A DNA stretch of 64,000 nt from CANMXU01 sp052030545 (GTDB lineage Bacteria > Pseudomonadota > Gammaproteobacteria > Enterobacterales > Alteromonadaceae): assembly GCF_052030545.1 (NCBI RefSeq), contig NZ_JBPDIH010000001.1, forward strand, positions 62,001 to 126,000, given 5' to 3'. Below, one piece after another: positions 44,541-52,492 of this stretch (positions are counted from its first letter, which is position 1; every line of letters starts with the position of its first letter). A program made the position numbers and the translations under genes. The notes below the pieces were generated by a model. The model saw only the letters and a program-made list of their open reading frames with translations, was not told the origin of the DNA and did not search any database.

Positions 44541-45269
44541 TTATTTGGCTGTTATTTTTTTAACTATTCGGCGTTTCTTTGCACCTATGCCTTGGCTCAA
44601 TAATATAATGCCAGACAGTGAAAATAGTAGGGCAGAGAAGGCAAAAGTGATTAACAACGGGTTATTAAAATCTTCACGTTCATCATAATCCATAATGTGT
44701 AACATCCAAACAAAATCGAATAGCCGCCACAGATCGCTGCGCACGGTAATGAATTTACCACTTTGTTGAGAAAAATAGAGTGTGCTATTTATGCTGTCGT
44801 CAAAAGAAACTGCCCAAAGGTTGGGCTTATTGCCAGCTTCCGCGGGGCCTTTTGCTAAGCGCTCAACCTTAGTGATGTTGTCATCATGCTGATAATAATT
44901 GTTTGCTTGTTGAATTATCGCCTCTTTATTTGGCGGCATAAAAATTTGACCAGAAAGTGCATTAATGTATAACTCTTGCTCAGATGTTTTCACATGATAT
45001 AACGGAGTATCAAGAAAAAACTCAAATCTAATACCTTCAACATTTGTATGCCTTGCGGTGAGTTTATCAAGTGAATACAGGTAATCGCTTTGGCTAAATG
45101 GATTAACTTGTTGCCTTTGTACAAGATGATCGCCATGCACTTTTTCTAATGGGATCACGCTCATAATAAAACCACCTAACAGCCAGAAAAATATTTGAAT
45201 AGCAAGAATGTATGCCAGTGTTTTGTGGACTTTACGAGTCGTTTTTAAGGTGTTTTTTGAAATAGCCAT
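44541..45269 (-). CDS. PepSY-domain membrane protein
   Basis: 242 residues. N-terminal TM (about 16-37) after a basic stretch KTTRKVHKTLAYI, a periplasmic PepSY-like region (LYHVKTSEQELYINALSGQIF then ITKVERLAKGPAE), and a C-terminal TM (LLITFAFSALLFSLSGIILL). PepSY-TM proteins often accompany iron or siderophore functions, which fits the permease encoded 4 nt downstream. Confidence 0.82.
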   Translation of the reverse strand: MAISKNTLKTTRKVHKTLAYILAIQIFFWLLGGFIMSVIPLEKVHGDHLVQRQQVNPFSQSDYLYSLDKLTARHTNVEGIRFEFFLDTPLYHVKTSEQELYINALSGQIFMPPNKEAIIQQANNYYQHDDNITKVERLAKGPAEAGNKPNLWAVSFDDSINSTLYFSQQSGKFITVRSDLWRLFDFVWMLHIMDYDEREDFNNPLLITFAFSALLFSLSGIILLSQGIGAKKRRIVKKITAK

Positions 45270-45522
45270 TAGTGCTCTTTATTGCAGTCGATAAATCTTA
45301 ACTAAGTCGTTGGGGCTAGAGTATTTATTTCACGGTGAAATTGCAAAGCAAATGGCTTAGTTATCGACATTTTAGCGAAGTTAGCTGTAATTGTAGCCAA
45401 TTTGTAATGGTATTTTTGATGTAAGCAGATATACTTGCCCAGTCTTTTCTCATAGTTATAAACAAGGTGTTTGTAACAACATTGAAATGGCAGTTAATTG
45501 GTATTACATAAGGGAAGTTTGC

Positions 45523-47949
45523 ATGCTCTCTAGCATTAAAAAATTAATAAAAATAACGTTTTTTATCTACCTCATTATTTACAGTTTGGTTTGGTTAATT
45601 TCACCAACGGTTGTTCGTCACTTTTTAAGTGATTATTTGTCTAGCCAGCAGCTGGTTCTAGCTGAACAATCGAGTATTCGCTATAACCCTTTTTTGTCAC
45701 ATTTGTCGATTCGAGATCTGTCGATAAGCAAGCAACAAGCACCAGATACGCCAGTCGCGTCTTTAGATACGCTTGATCTAGAAGTGCGTTTGTACCAGTT
45801 TATTTTTGATGAAATTTACATCTCTGAGTTTATTATTGACGGTTTGCATCTAACGGTATCTGCCAATGATGAGTTAGTTGAAGTGTCAGGTTTTGTTGTT
45901 AGTGATGCTAATGCTGAAGTTACCGAGACTGACCAAGCACCAAATGCTGAGCCAAATAGTCAAGCTGAAACCGAGTTCCCATACCGTCTAAACTTACCAA
46001 AGTTAACGCTAAAAAATTCTGCAATTGAGCTATTTGTTCAAGAAAATTCTCATCGCTTAAAATTAAAGTCGCTAGTATTGAGTGATTTAGGCGCTACTTT
46101 GATCAAGCAGCAGCTAATGCTTGCGATTGACAGCGAAGTGAATCAGTCAAAGTTATCATTAAATGTTGAAGCAGACATGAACCAAGGTGCAGGCAAAATT
46201 ATTGTTGACCTTGGTTTAGATAAAGTAAAACTTGCGCGTTTTAAGCACTTTTTACCAGCAGATATCGAGCAACTTGACGGGCTGTTAAGTTATCAAGCTA
46301 AACATGAAATTAGCCTATCGGGTGAAGATGTATTTATTGATTTTAAAAACTTACTGTTTGCCCTAGAAGATGTTGCCGTTAGCCAAAATGAATTATTCGT
46401 TCATCTGGCGAAACAAGAGTTAAGTAGTGAAGCGTTAAGTTTATCGTTACTTAAAGATAAAGTGCCATTGGTAGAGGGCATGCTGCAATTCTCACTCGCG
46501 AAAGTAAAAGCATTTTATCAAGAAGAAAATAATGTATTAGCTCAGCTTGAGTCACTGGCTATCAATGATATTAACCTTGAAAAAGACAACGAAATCAACA
46601 CAGTTTCTATTGCTGATATTAATTTTTCACAGGTGGCTTTTTCAGACAATATTACTGACCAAATACCTGCATTAGCAGGGTTTGACTCATTAAATATTAA
46701 GCAAATCAACGCCTCTGAAAAAGGCGTTGCCGTTGACGTGATCCAGTTATCAGGTTTAGCGGTAAATGCTCAATTAGACAGTGACAAAAACCTGGTTAAC
46801 CTAGTGCAATTGCCGGCTAGTGAAACTGACGAAGGCGAACCTGAAACTGCCGATGAACAACCTACAACCCCTGTAATAAATGAACAGCCGCTTGAAGTAG
46901 AAAGTAAAGCAACGCCAAGTTTTGCGATAAAACTTAATCAGTTTAGTTTTGCCGATGAAGGGCATATTTTCTTTAAAGACAGCAGTGTTGAGCCTATTTT
47001 TGAACGCAGCATTACAATTACTGAATTAACCGCTGGCGCCTTTGATAACCAAACGCCTGAGTTAGAAAGCTTATTTAAAATTGTGGGTAAGAGTGAAAAA
47101 TATGCACATTTTGATTTTGGCGGCAAAGTACAACCCTTCTTGGCCAAGCCTTTTTATAGTTTAAAGGGCGCATTTAAAGAGGTGAGTTTACCCAGTATTT
47201 CACCTTATATTAAAGATGCCTTACAACATGAAATTGAAAGTGGTCAACTTGATTTGGCACTAGACGTGAGCTTAACGGGCACTGAATTAGACGGTGATGC
47301 TGACGTTTTACTACGCGGCATTGAATTTACCGCAGCTGACGATCATGAAACCGGCACAATTAAAGATCAAACTTCGGTGCCATTTAATGTTGCTTTAGGC
47401 ATGTTGAAAGACTCAGACGGTAATGTAGAGTTGTCGCTACCTTTATCGGGTGATGTCAGCAGCCCTGACTTTGGTTTATCGGGTTTAATGACCTTATTGG
47501 TGAAGCAAGCGACCATGTCGGCGGCGAAAGATTATTTAATGACGACCTTTGTTCCATATGCGAGCGTCGTGAATATTGCCTTGGCCGCCGGAGAGTTTGC
47601 CTTAAAAGTACGCTTTAATGACTTGGTTTTCCCTGTAACTGAAACTGAGCTACAAGCGCAGCATGATGAATTTTTATCACAGTTTTCAGCGTTACTCACT
47701 GATAAAGACGACGTGCAAGTGAAGCTTTGCGCCATTGCCACACCTGCTGATATTGGTAAGCCATTAGGCACAGAAATTACCAATAAAGAAGAGATCAAGC
47801 AATTAGCAACACTTTCTGAGCAACGTATTCATGCGTTTAAAGACTATATGGTTGAGCAAAAGAAATTAAAGTCTTCAAGGTTGTTATTATGTAAACCACA
47901 AGTGGATTTTTCCGAAGAAGCTAAACCAAGGATCAGTTTTGGTACTTAA
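45523..47949 (+). CDS. DUF748 AsmA-like envelope protein
   Basis: 808 residues from ATG 45523. N-terminal anchor (about 9-28, TFFIYLIIYSLVWLIS), then a long periplasmic beta-rich region with AsmA/DUF748 repeats. Examples are the SLDTLDLEVRLYQFIFDEIYI strand pattern and GKVQPFLAKPFYSLKGAFKEVSLPSISPY. The C-terminal region has IALAAGEFALKVRFNDLVF. An acidic linker at about 410-470 lies between halves. The family forms elongated hydrophobic grooves thought to move phospholipid between membranes. Single gene. Confidence 0.85.
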   Translation: MLSSIKKLIKITFFIYLIIYSLVWLISPTVVRHFLSDYLSSQQLVLAEQSSIRYNPFLSHLSIRDLSISKQQAPDTPVASLDTLDLEVRLYQFIFDEIYISEFIIDGLHLTVSANDELVEVSGFVVSDANAEVTETDQAPNAEPNSQAETEFPYRLNLPKLTLKNSAIELFVQENSHRLKLKSLVLSDLGATLIKQQLMLAIDSEVNQSKLSLNVEADMNQGAGKIIVDLGLDKVKLARFKHFLPADIEQLDGLLSYQAKHEISLSGEDVFIDFKNLLFALEDVAVSQNELFVHLAKQELSSEALSLSLLKDKVPLVEGMLQFSLAKVKAFYQEENNVLAQLESLAINDINLEKDNEINTVSIADINFSQVAFSDNITDQIPALAGFDSLNIKQINASEKGVAVDVIQLSGLAVNAQLDSDKNLVNLVQLPASETDEGEPETADEQPTTPVINEQPLEVESKATPSFAIKLNQFSFADEGHIFFKDSSVEPIFERSITITELTAGAFDNQTPELESLFKIVGKSEKYAHFDFGGKVQPFLAKPFYSLKGAFKEVSLPSISPYIKDALQHEIESGQLDLALDVSLTGTELDGDADVLLRGIEFTAADDHETGTIKDQTSVPFNVALGMLKDSDGNVELSLPLSGDVSSPDFGLSGLMTLLVKQATMSAAKDYLMTTFVPYASVVNIALAAGEFALKVRFNDLVFPVTETELQAQHDEFLSQFSALLTDKDDVQVKLCAIATPADIGKPLGTEITNKEEIKQLATLSEQRIHAFKDYMVEQKKLKSSRLLLCKPQVDFSEEAKPRISFGT

Positions 47950-47971
47950 TAGCTGGCTAGTTTAATTAAAT

Positions 47972-48048
47972 AGTTAAAAGCTAAAAGTACTAAGTACAAC
48001 GTACAAAATAAAACGTACAAAATAAAAAGTACCAAGTAAAACAGAAAA
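47972..48048. repeat. Heptamer array downstream of the DUF748 gene
   Basis: Eleven consecutive 7-mers in register: AGTTAAA, AGCTAAA, AGTACTA, AGTACAA, CGTACAA, AATAAAA, CGTACAA, AATAAAA, AGTACCA, AGTAAAA, CAGAAAA. It contains a 14-bp double unit (CGTACAA+AATAAAA) in tandem. It lies between convergent genes, as does the larger array at 8241. Confidence 0.75.
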
Positions 48049-48073
48049 AGGAGCTAAGTTAGCTCCTTTTTCT
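48045..48073. terminator. Bidirectional terminator downstream of DUF748
   Basis: AAAAGGAGCT / AGCTCCTTTT stem with AAGTT loop, A-run before and T-run after. Confidence 0.85.
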
Positions 48074-48115
48074 TTACGCGTGATGATTAAATTTATGGTT
48101 GAAGTATGTCTTTTG

Positions 48116-48325
48116 CTAGTTGGTTTGTTCTTCATCAGTTAAATATTGCTGGTAACCATTTACACCAAAATACCTTATCGATTTTTTTAACTTTACCTTT
48201 TTAGCGATCAGTAGATCATTTGCGTATATTTTTACCACTTGTTTGTCGCCGTTGCTGTCGGTTTCAAATTGATGCGCAGGGTTAAGCCTTAAATTATCAA
48301 ATTCAGTTTTCATGATCAGTTTCAC
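48116..48325 (-). CDS. Small hypothetical protein, 69 aa
   Basis: 69 residues from GTG 48325 (AAGGA eight bases upstream; ATG 48313 gives 65 residues). Sequence starts MKLIMKTEFDNLRLNPAHQF and has KIYANDLLIAKKVKLKKSIRYFG, ending with an acidic DEEQTN. No family recognised. Between a terminator and the cupin regulator. Confidence 0.55.
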   Translation of the reverse strand: MKLIMKTEFDNLRLNPAHQFETDSNGDKQVVKIYANDLLIAKKVKLKKSIRYFGVNGYQQYLTDEEQTN

Positions 48326-48342
48326 GTATATAATCCTTTTTG

Positions 48343-48382
48343 CTAACTCATATCTAACTCATATCTAACTCATATCTAACTC
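48343..48382. repeat. 11-bp tandem repeat
   Basis: CTAACTCATAT is repeated three times (48343-48375) and followed by a partial copy CTAACTC. It separates the 69-aa gene from the stop of the XRE-cupin gene. Confidence 0.85.
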
Positions 48383-48387
48383 TTTGC

Positions 48388-48933
48388 TTACTTAGCCATA
48401 TAAACAACGGCAATGCCGTGCACGGGTTTTAACCCTTCATTACCATAACTATGGGGAAGGTGCCCTTGGAAAAACAATAAATTACCCGCTTCAATAATAA
48501 ATTTTTCACCTTGGATCTCTATCATTGCGCTGCCTTCTAAACAAAGAAATAATTCATAACTTCCTTCTGGATGCGGTACGCCTTTAGAGTAGCAGTTTGG
48601 CATCATGCTAATGTCGTTGACTTGCAGGTTTTGCGTGCTAATAGGGCTGGTTTTGGTACTGACAAACCGGCCATTATCTAAGTGCATTATTGGCATGTCT
48701 TTTCGTAAAACTTCGGTGGCGTGCACAGACGGCTTATTGGTGATCAAATCATCCACTGAAACCCCTAATGCTTGTGCAACCTTTAACACTAAAGAAATAC
48801 TCGGGTTACTGTTTTCGCCTTCCATATTAGCCAATGTGGCTCGAGGAATTTTAGCCATAGTGGCGAGTTCGGTTTGCGTTAGCTTATGCTGAGCACGAAG
48901 CCGCTTGATACCTTCGCTAATAGGGTTTGCCAT
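48388..48933 (-). CDS. XRE-family transcriptional regulator with cupin domain
   Basis: 181 residues: helix-turn-helix (ISEGIKRLRAQHKLTQTELATMAKIPRATLANMEGE split over residues 5-40) and a C-terminal cupin barrel (HPEGSYELFLCLEGSAMIEI and LLFFQGHLPHSYGN). This is the PuuR/SutR-type architecture, in which the cupin senses a small molecule. Targets unknown. Faces away from the 57-aa gene and may share its control region. Confidence 0.9.
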   Translation of the reverse strand: MANPISEGIKRLRAQHKLTQTELATMAKIPRATLANMEGENSNPSISLVLKVAQALGVSVDDLITNKPSVHATEVLRKDMPIMHLDNGRFVSTKTSPISTQNLQVNDISMMPNCYSKGVPHPEGSYELFLCLEGSAMIEIQGEKFIIEAGNLLFFQGHLPHSYGNEGLKPVHGIAVVYMAK

Positions 48934-49096
48934 AACAGACCTTAATTGTGTTGGTTAATAAATAAACAGTATATAAAATATCATCACAAATATAGCATCA
49001 ATTCTAATATTTCAACAAAATGATGTAAATTAGTCAATTTACTCTAATTATTGTAGACATTGTTAATATATTAACTAAAATGGCGGCATCAAATCA

Positions 49097-49126
49097 TTGA
49101 TATTTGTCAACTCGACAGAGATCGAG
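49097..49126. promoter_or_regulatory. FNR-like box and adjacent inverted repeat before the 57-aa gene
   Basis: TTGATATTTGTCAA (49097-49110) matches the FNR/Anr consensus TTGAT-N4-ATCAA at 9 of 10 positions. Immediately after is CTCGA-CAGAGA-TCGAG (49111-49126), a 5-bp inverted repeat. The box centre is about 58 bp before the ATG at 49162, compatible with activation at -41.5 and a short leader. Confidence 0.45.
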
Positions 49127-49161
49127 CGCATTAACCTAGTTTTAATTATCGGAGAAATAAA

Positions 49162-49335
49162 ATGAATGTTGAACAACACATTAAAGTAGCACAATGGCAC
49201 ATCGAACAAGCTCGTTTACACGCAACTAGCGATCACGCTTGTGGTTGTCCTGTAAATGCACATGACCAACGTGCAATCGACGCTGTTGACGCAGGTCTTA
49301 TCGTTGAAGAAAAAGCATGTGACATTCCTGCTTAA
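49162..49335 (+). CDS. Small Cys/His-containing hypothetical protein, 57 aa
   Basis: ATG 49162 behind CGGAGAAATAAA encodes 57 residues: MNVEQHIKVAQWHIEQARLH, then HACGCPVNAHDQ and GLIVEEKACDIPA. It contains three Cys (a CGC pair and one near the end) and five His, so metal binding is possible. Codon use (GTT, CGT, GCT, GAA, CAC) resembles well-expressed genes. Strong ribosome site, strong terminator and an FNR-like box support a real gene. I do not recognise the family. Confidence 0.75.
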   Translation: MNVEQHIKVAQWHIEQARLHATSDHACGCPVNAHDQRAIDAVDAGLIVEEKACDIPA

Positions 49336-49358
49336 TCAATAATTTTATTATTGAAAAT

Positions 49359-49387
49359 AAAAGGCTTCTACTTAAGAAGCCTTTTTT
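49359..49387 (+). terminator. Terminator after the 57-aa gene
   Basis: AAAAGGCTTCT / AGAAGCCTTTT stem with five-base loop and T-run. Confidence 0.9.
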
Positions 49388-49442
49388 GTATCTCAAGGAA
49401 ATGTTTAGTTAAAACTTAAGCTAGCTTTTAAGGTTTTATTCA

Positions 49443-49718
49443 CTATACCTGACAAGATATCAACGAATATTTTCGGCGGTCATTTTGATTTCGTGGGTCA
49501 AAACGCCTTTCTGTTATTTGTTTATCTTGACGTCGATCTTTGCCAGAGCGTCTATCTTCTGTAGGCATAATCAAGGTGTTGTTTGAAGCTGCTGGCAATT
49601 GACTTGCGGCTTTATATTGACGCACTTGCTGTTGAGCACGACTTTGCTGGCGATCTTTATTAAACTCTTTGGCTTGAATTTGGCTACTTAAACTAGCTAA
49701 CTCATCTATAACGTGCAT
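49443..49718 (-). CDS. Small basic hypothetical protein with repeated DRR motifs, 91 aa
   Basis: Start taken at ATG 49718 (longer TTG frame to 49742). 91 residues; N-terminal helix HVIDELASLSSQIQAKEFNK, Gln-rich middle, then an Arg/Asp segment EDRRSGKDRRQDKQITERRF and NQNDRRKY. Such DRR repeats occur at the ends of some c-di-GMP and PilZ proteins and in other unassigned small proteins. Function not known. Downstream of the CBS gene but 128 nt away. Confidence 0.6.
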   Translation of the reverse strand: MHVIDELASLSSQIQAKEFNKDRQQSRAQQQVRQYKAASQLPAASNNTLIMPTEDRRSGKDRRQDKQITERRFDPRNQNDRRKYSLISCQV

Positions 49719-49846
49719 GGTGTTTTTATTCTCTTTGACCAATTTTTAGAATGGTGGTGCTGCTTGTTGTTTAATTAATCGGCAAACCAGTAAAAAAGTT
49801 TAGAATAAATTACCTTCATTAGAGAAAAGTTAGCATAGCCAATATG

Positions 49847-50245
49847 TTATTCGTCAATCTGTGCCAGTACCATATGGGTATAATCAACCATACCTAATAC
49901 TTCTTCATTTTGAATGACTGGCGCGCACGTTAAACCAAACTGTTCAAATAAACGTGCACAATAACGTACGTCCATGTCTGGCGACACAGACAATAACGGT
50001 TTTGCCATAATTTCATAAAGATTGGTGCGTTCAGGCGATCTGTCTTTGGCAACGACATGTTTAGCAATGTCAGATAGCATCACCATGCCATATTCGTCGT
50101 GATCATGGCGTTTATTAATGATTAACGCACTGACGTTATGCTCTTTTGCGATTTGTATGCCCTCAGCTACGGTTAGCATACCATCAGCAAAATAAAAGCT
50201 ATTCTCATTCATAGCATCTTTGACTAACACGAGTTTATGGTTCAT
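49847..50245 (-). CDS. Two-CBS-domain protein of the DUF1538 operon
   Basis: 132 residues made of a CBS pair: KDAMNENSFYFADGMLTVAEGIQIAKEHNVSALIIN split as CBS1, and IMAKPLLSVSPDMDVRYCARLFEQFGLTCAPVI as CBS2. CBS pairs bind adenine nucleotides. The start overlaps the stop of the PII-like gene by 4 nt (ATGA). It is probably a nucleotide-sensing regulator of the two-subunit transporter encoded upstream. Confidence 0.9.
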   Translation of the reverse strand: MNHKLVLVKDAMNENSFYFADGMLTVAEGIQIAKEHNVSALIINKRHDHDEYGMVMLSDIAKHVVAKDRSPERTNLYEIMAKPLLSVSPDMDVRYCARLFEQFGLTCAPVIQNEEVLGMVDYTHMVLAQIDE

Positions 50246-50592
50246 ATTTCTTCCTCAATTTTACCTTTCAAACGCTCAACTTGGTGGGCAACACCAACAG
50301 CGTCTTCTACGTTGATCTGAATTGCGATGCCTTTGCCTGGTTCTTTATCAAACCCCGCTACTTTGGCAATTCGTTCCAAAATTTTACGTACTAAATGCTC
50401 TTCTACAACAAATAGTAGAACATCTCTTTGCGTTTCAAGCTGCATACCAAAAAAAGTACGCTGACGTTTTATGCCTTCACCGCGAGCATTATTGATAATC
50501 GTAGCTCCGGTTGCGCCTGCTCGTCTTGCTTCTTTCATCACTTTTTCAGTGACCGCGTCTTCAACAAACGCAATAATCAATTTAAAACGCAT
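50242..50592 (-). CDS. PII-like signal protein of the DUF1538 operon
   Basis: 116 residues with a PII-like fold: FKLIIAFVEDAVTEKVMKEARRAGATGATI, then a T-loop-like segment GEGIKRQRTFFGMQLETQRDVLLFVVE and the final strand GKGIAIQINVEDAVGV. The Tyr of GlnB uridylylation (Y51) is absent. Such PII-like proteins beside transporters often bind adenyl nucleotides and gate the transporter. Twelve nt downstream of the second DUF1538 gene. Confidence 0.88.
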   Translation of the reverse strand: MRFKLIIAFVEDAVTEKVMKEARRAGATGATIINNARGEGIKRQRTFFGMQLETQRDVLLFVVEEHLVRKILERIAKVAGFDKEPGKGIAIQINVEDAVGVAHQVERLKGKIEEEI

Positions 50593-50603
50593 GTGATTTC
50601 CTT

Positions 50604-51425
50604 CTATTTGGTTTGTTCATTAAGATCTTCATCGTCATAATCGTCTTCATATTCGTCGTCATCTTCATCAATATCGGGGCTTTTTAATTTTGTAATTTGG
50701 GCATAACCCATTACGGCAATAATTGGAAATAAACTGGCAAAAGCGATCAAACCAAAACCATCAATTAATGGGCTTCTACCTGGAATTGTACTCGCTAAAC
50801 CAATACCTAAAGCAGCAACAAGCGGTACAGTAACGGTTGAAGTTGTTACACCACCTGAGTCATAAGCAAGTGGAATTATAAGTTTAGGACAAAACCAGGT
50901 TTGAATAACCACCACTATGTATCCAGCAATAATGTAATAGTGGATTGGATCGCCAACAACAATTCGATAGCTGCCTAAGGCAATGCCAATTGCAACACCA
51001 AAAGCGACAACAATACGTAAGCTGTTCGCTTTAATACCGCCACCGGAAACTTCTTCGGCTTTTAATGCCACCGCGATTAACGAGGGTTCCGCGATGGTTG
51101 TACTAAAGCCGATAGTGGCTGCAAATGCATATACCCAAAGGTAGTCTTGCCAGTGAACAGCGTCAGAGCTTGATTGAATAAACTCAGGTGCAGTTAATTG
51201 CGCCGCCATCATTTTTCCAAGTGGGAAGAGGGCTTTTTCTAAACCGAGTAAAAACAGTGACAGCCCAATTAACACATAGACAAAACCAAAGCCTACTTGT
51301 TTAATTTTAGGTATCGGTTGGCGAATTACTAAAAGTTGGAATGAAACTAAAATAGCCAGTATTGGCAATACATCAACAACGGTTGCTTTTAGTGTTTGGT
51401 AAATTTCAATTAATAACGTCATCAT
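50604..51425 (-). CDS. DUF1538 membrane protein, second subunit (UmpB-like)
   Basis: 273 residues, about seven hydrophobic segments. Shares GFSTTIAEPSLIAVALKAEE, AYDSGGVTTSTVTVPLVAAL and GRSPLIDGFGLIAFASLFP with the neighbouring paralogue. The C terminus is a strongly acidic tail of about 22 residues (DEDDDEYEDDYDDED). Pairs of DUF1538 proteins (UmpAB in Halomonas) have been reported to act together as Na+(Li+,K+)/H+ antiporter; from memory, not checked. 7 nt after the first subunit. Confidence 0.88.
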   Translation of the reverse strand: MMTLLIEIYQTLKATVVDVLPILAILVSFQLLVIRQPIPKIKQVGFGFVYVLIGLSLFLLGLEKALFPLGKMMAAQLTAPEFIQSSSDAVHWQDYLWVYAFAATIGFSTTIAEPSLIAVALKAEEVSGGGIKANSLRIVVAFGVAIGIALGSYRIVVGDPIHYYIIAGYIVVVIQTWFCPKLIIPLAYDSGGVTTSTVTVPLVAALGIGLASTIPGRSPLIDGFGLIAFASLFPIIAVMGYAQITKLKSPDIDEDDDEYEDDYDDEDLNEQTK

Positions 51426-51432
51426 AAGTTAA

Positions 51433-52170
51433 TCACCCTAAAACCATGCCGTAGATCATGACAAAAATCATCGGGGTTAATGAGGCAAACGCGATTAAAC
51501 CGAAACCATCAATCATAGGGTTTCGTCCTTTAATGGCTGATGCTAAGCCAACACCTAAGGCTGTGACTAAGGGAACGGTGATCGTTGAAGTGGTTACGCC
51601 GCCAGAGTCGTATGCTATACCGATTATCCAACGTGGCGCAAAAGAGGTAACGATGACGACAATAATATACCCACTGATAATAAGATAATGAATTGGCCAA
51701 CCACGTAAAATACGAAGAACGCCTAATACAATGGCAAAACCAACAGAGAAGGCGACGGTATAACGTAGCCCGTTTGCATATTCACTTTGAGCTGCTTCCG
51801 TTTGTTCAATAATATTGCCCGCGGCAGCAACGTTGGCGGCTTCTTCTGCAACCGCAATTAGCGCCGGTTCAGCTACTGTGGTGCCAAAACCTAAACAAAA
51901 AGCAAAGGTGATTAACCAAAAAATACTCCCCTTTTTGGCAAAGGCTTGTGCCATAGACTCGCCAATAGGAAAAAGTCCCATTTCAAGTCCGTAAATAAAA
52001 AATGTTAATCCGAGTACAACAAATACAAGGCCAATAAAAATATCGAGAATATTAGGCATTGGTTGTTGAAGTACAACAAATTGGAAAAAAGCGATCACCA
52101 CTACAATAGGTAGTAGATCTTTACAGCTTCCGATGAGTGCTTGAAAAAATACAAGTAATTGGCGACCCAT
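51433..52170 (-). CDS. DUF1538 membrane protein, first subunit (UmpA-like)
   Basis: 245 residues, hydrophobic throughout. Conserved segments GFGTTVAEPALIAVAEEAAN, AYDSGGVTTSTITVPLVTAL and GRNPMIDGFGLIAFASL align with the second subunit, showing an old gene duplication. The polar conserved residues inside membrane segments (Glu in AEPALIA, Asp-Ser in AYDSGG) are candidates for ion binding. First gene of the four-gene operon with second subunit, PII-like and CBS proteins. Confidence 0.9.
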   Translation of the reverse strand: MGRQLLVFFQALIGSCKDLLPIVVVIAFFQFVVLQQPMPNILDIFIGLVFVVLGLTFFIYGLEMGLFPIGESMAQAFAKKGSIFWLITFAFCLGFGTTVAEPALIAVAEEAANVAAAGNIIEQTEAAQSEYANGLRYTVAFSVGFAIVLGVLRILRGWPIHYLIISGYIIVVIVTSFAPRWIIGIAYDSGGVTTSTITVPLVTALGVGLASAIKGRNPMIDGFGLIAFASLTPMIFVMIYGMVLG

Positions 52171-52433
52171 GTTCGATTCATTATCCTTTAATTATCTGTT
52201 TTGGTTCACGAAATTTTTGATTTAGTTGGCCTTCATTGTGCCACTAACGTTATTAGCTTATTAAGTATGGTTGTTATTTTTTAAAAATAAAAAAACAACC
52301 GCTAATAATTCATTATTGACTGTTTTTTGACTCATTATTTTGATTTAGCGCACAAAAAGTTACTTTGGCATTACATTTTGTGTGGTTATTTGCTTGAAGA
52401 GGAAGTAGTGAGTTGAAATAGCGAAGAAGTATA
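52171..52433. other. Control region of the DUF1538 operon
   Basis: About 260 AT-rich bases holding the leftward promoter of the DUF1538 operon; no ORF and no clear operator seen. Confidence 0.35.
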
Positions 52434-52477
52434 AAAAAGGCTTTAGCTGTTATTTGCTGAACAGATAAAGCCTTTGA
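52434..52477 (-). terminator. Terminator of the acyltransferase gene
   Basis: AAAGGCTTTA / TAAAGCCTTT and CTGTT / AACAG arms form one interrupted stem; on the minus strand a T-run (complement of 52434-52438) follows. Confidence 0.8.
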
Positions 52478-52492
52478 TAATGAGTATGAAAA

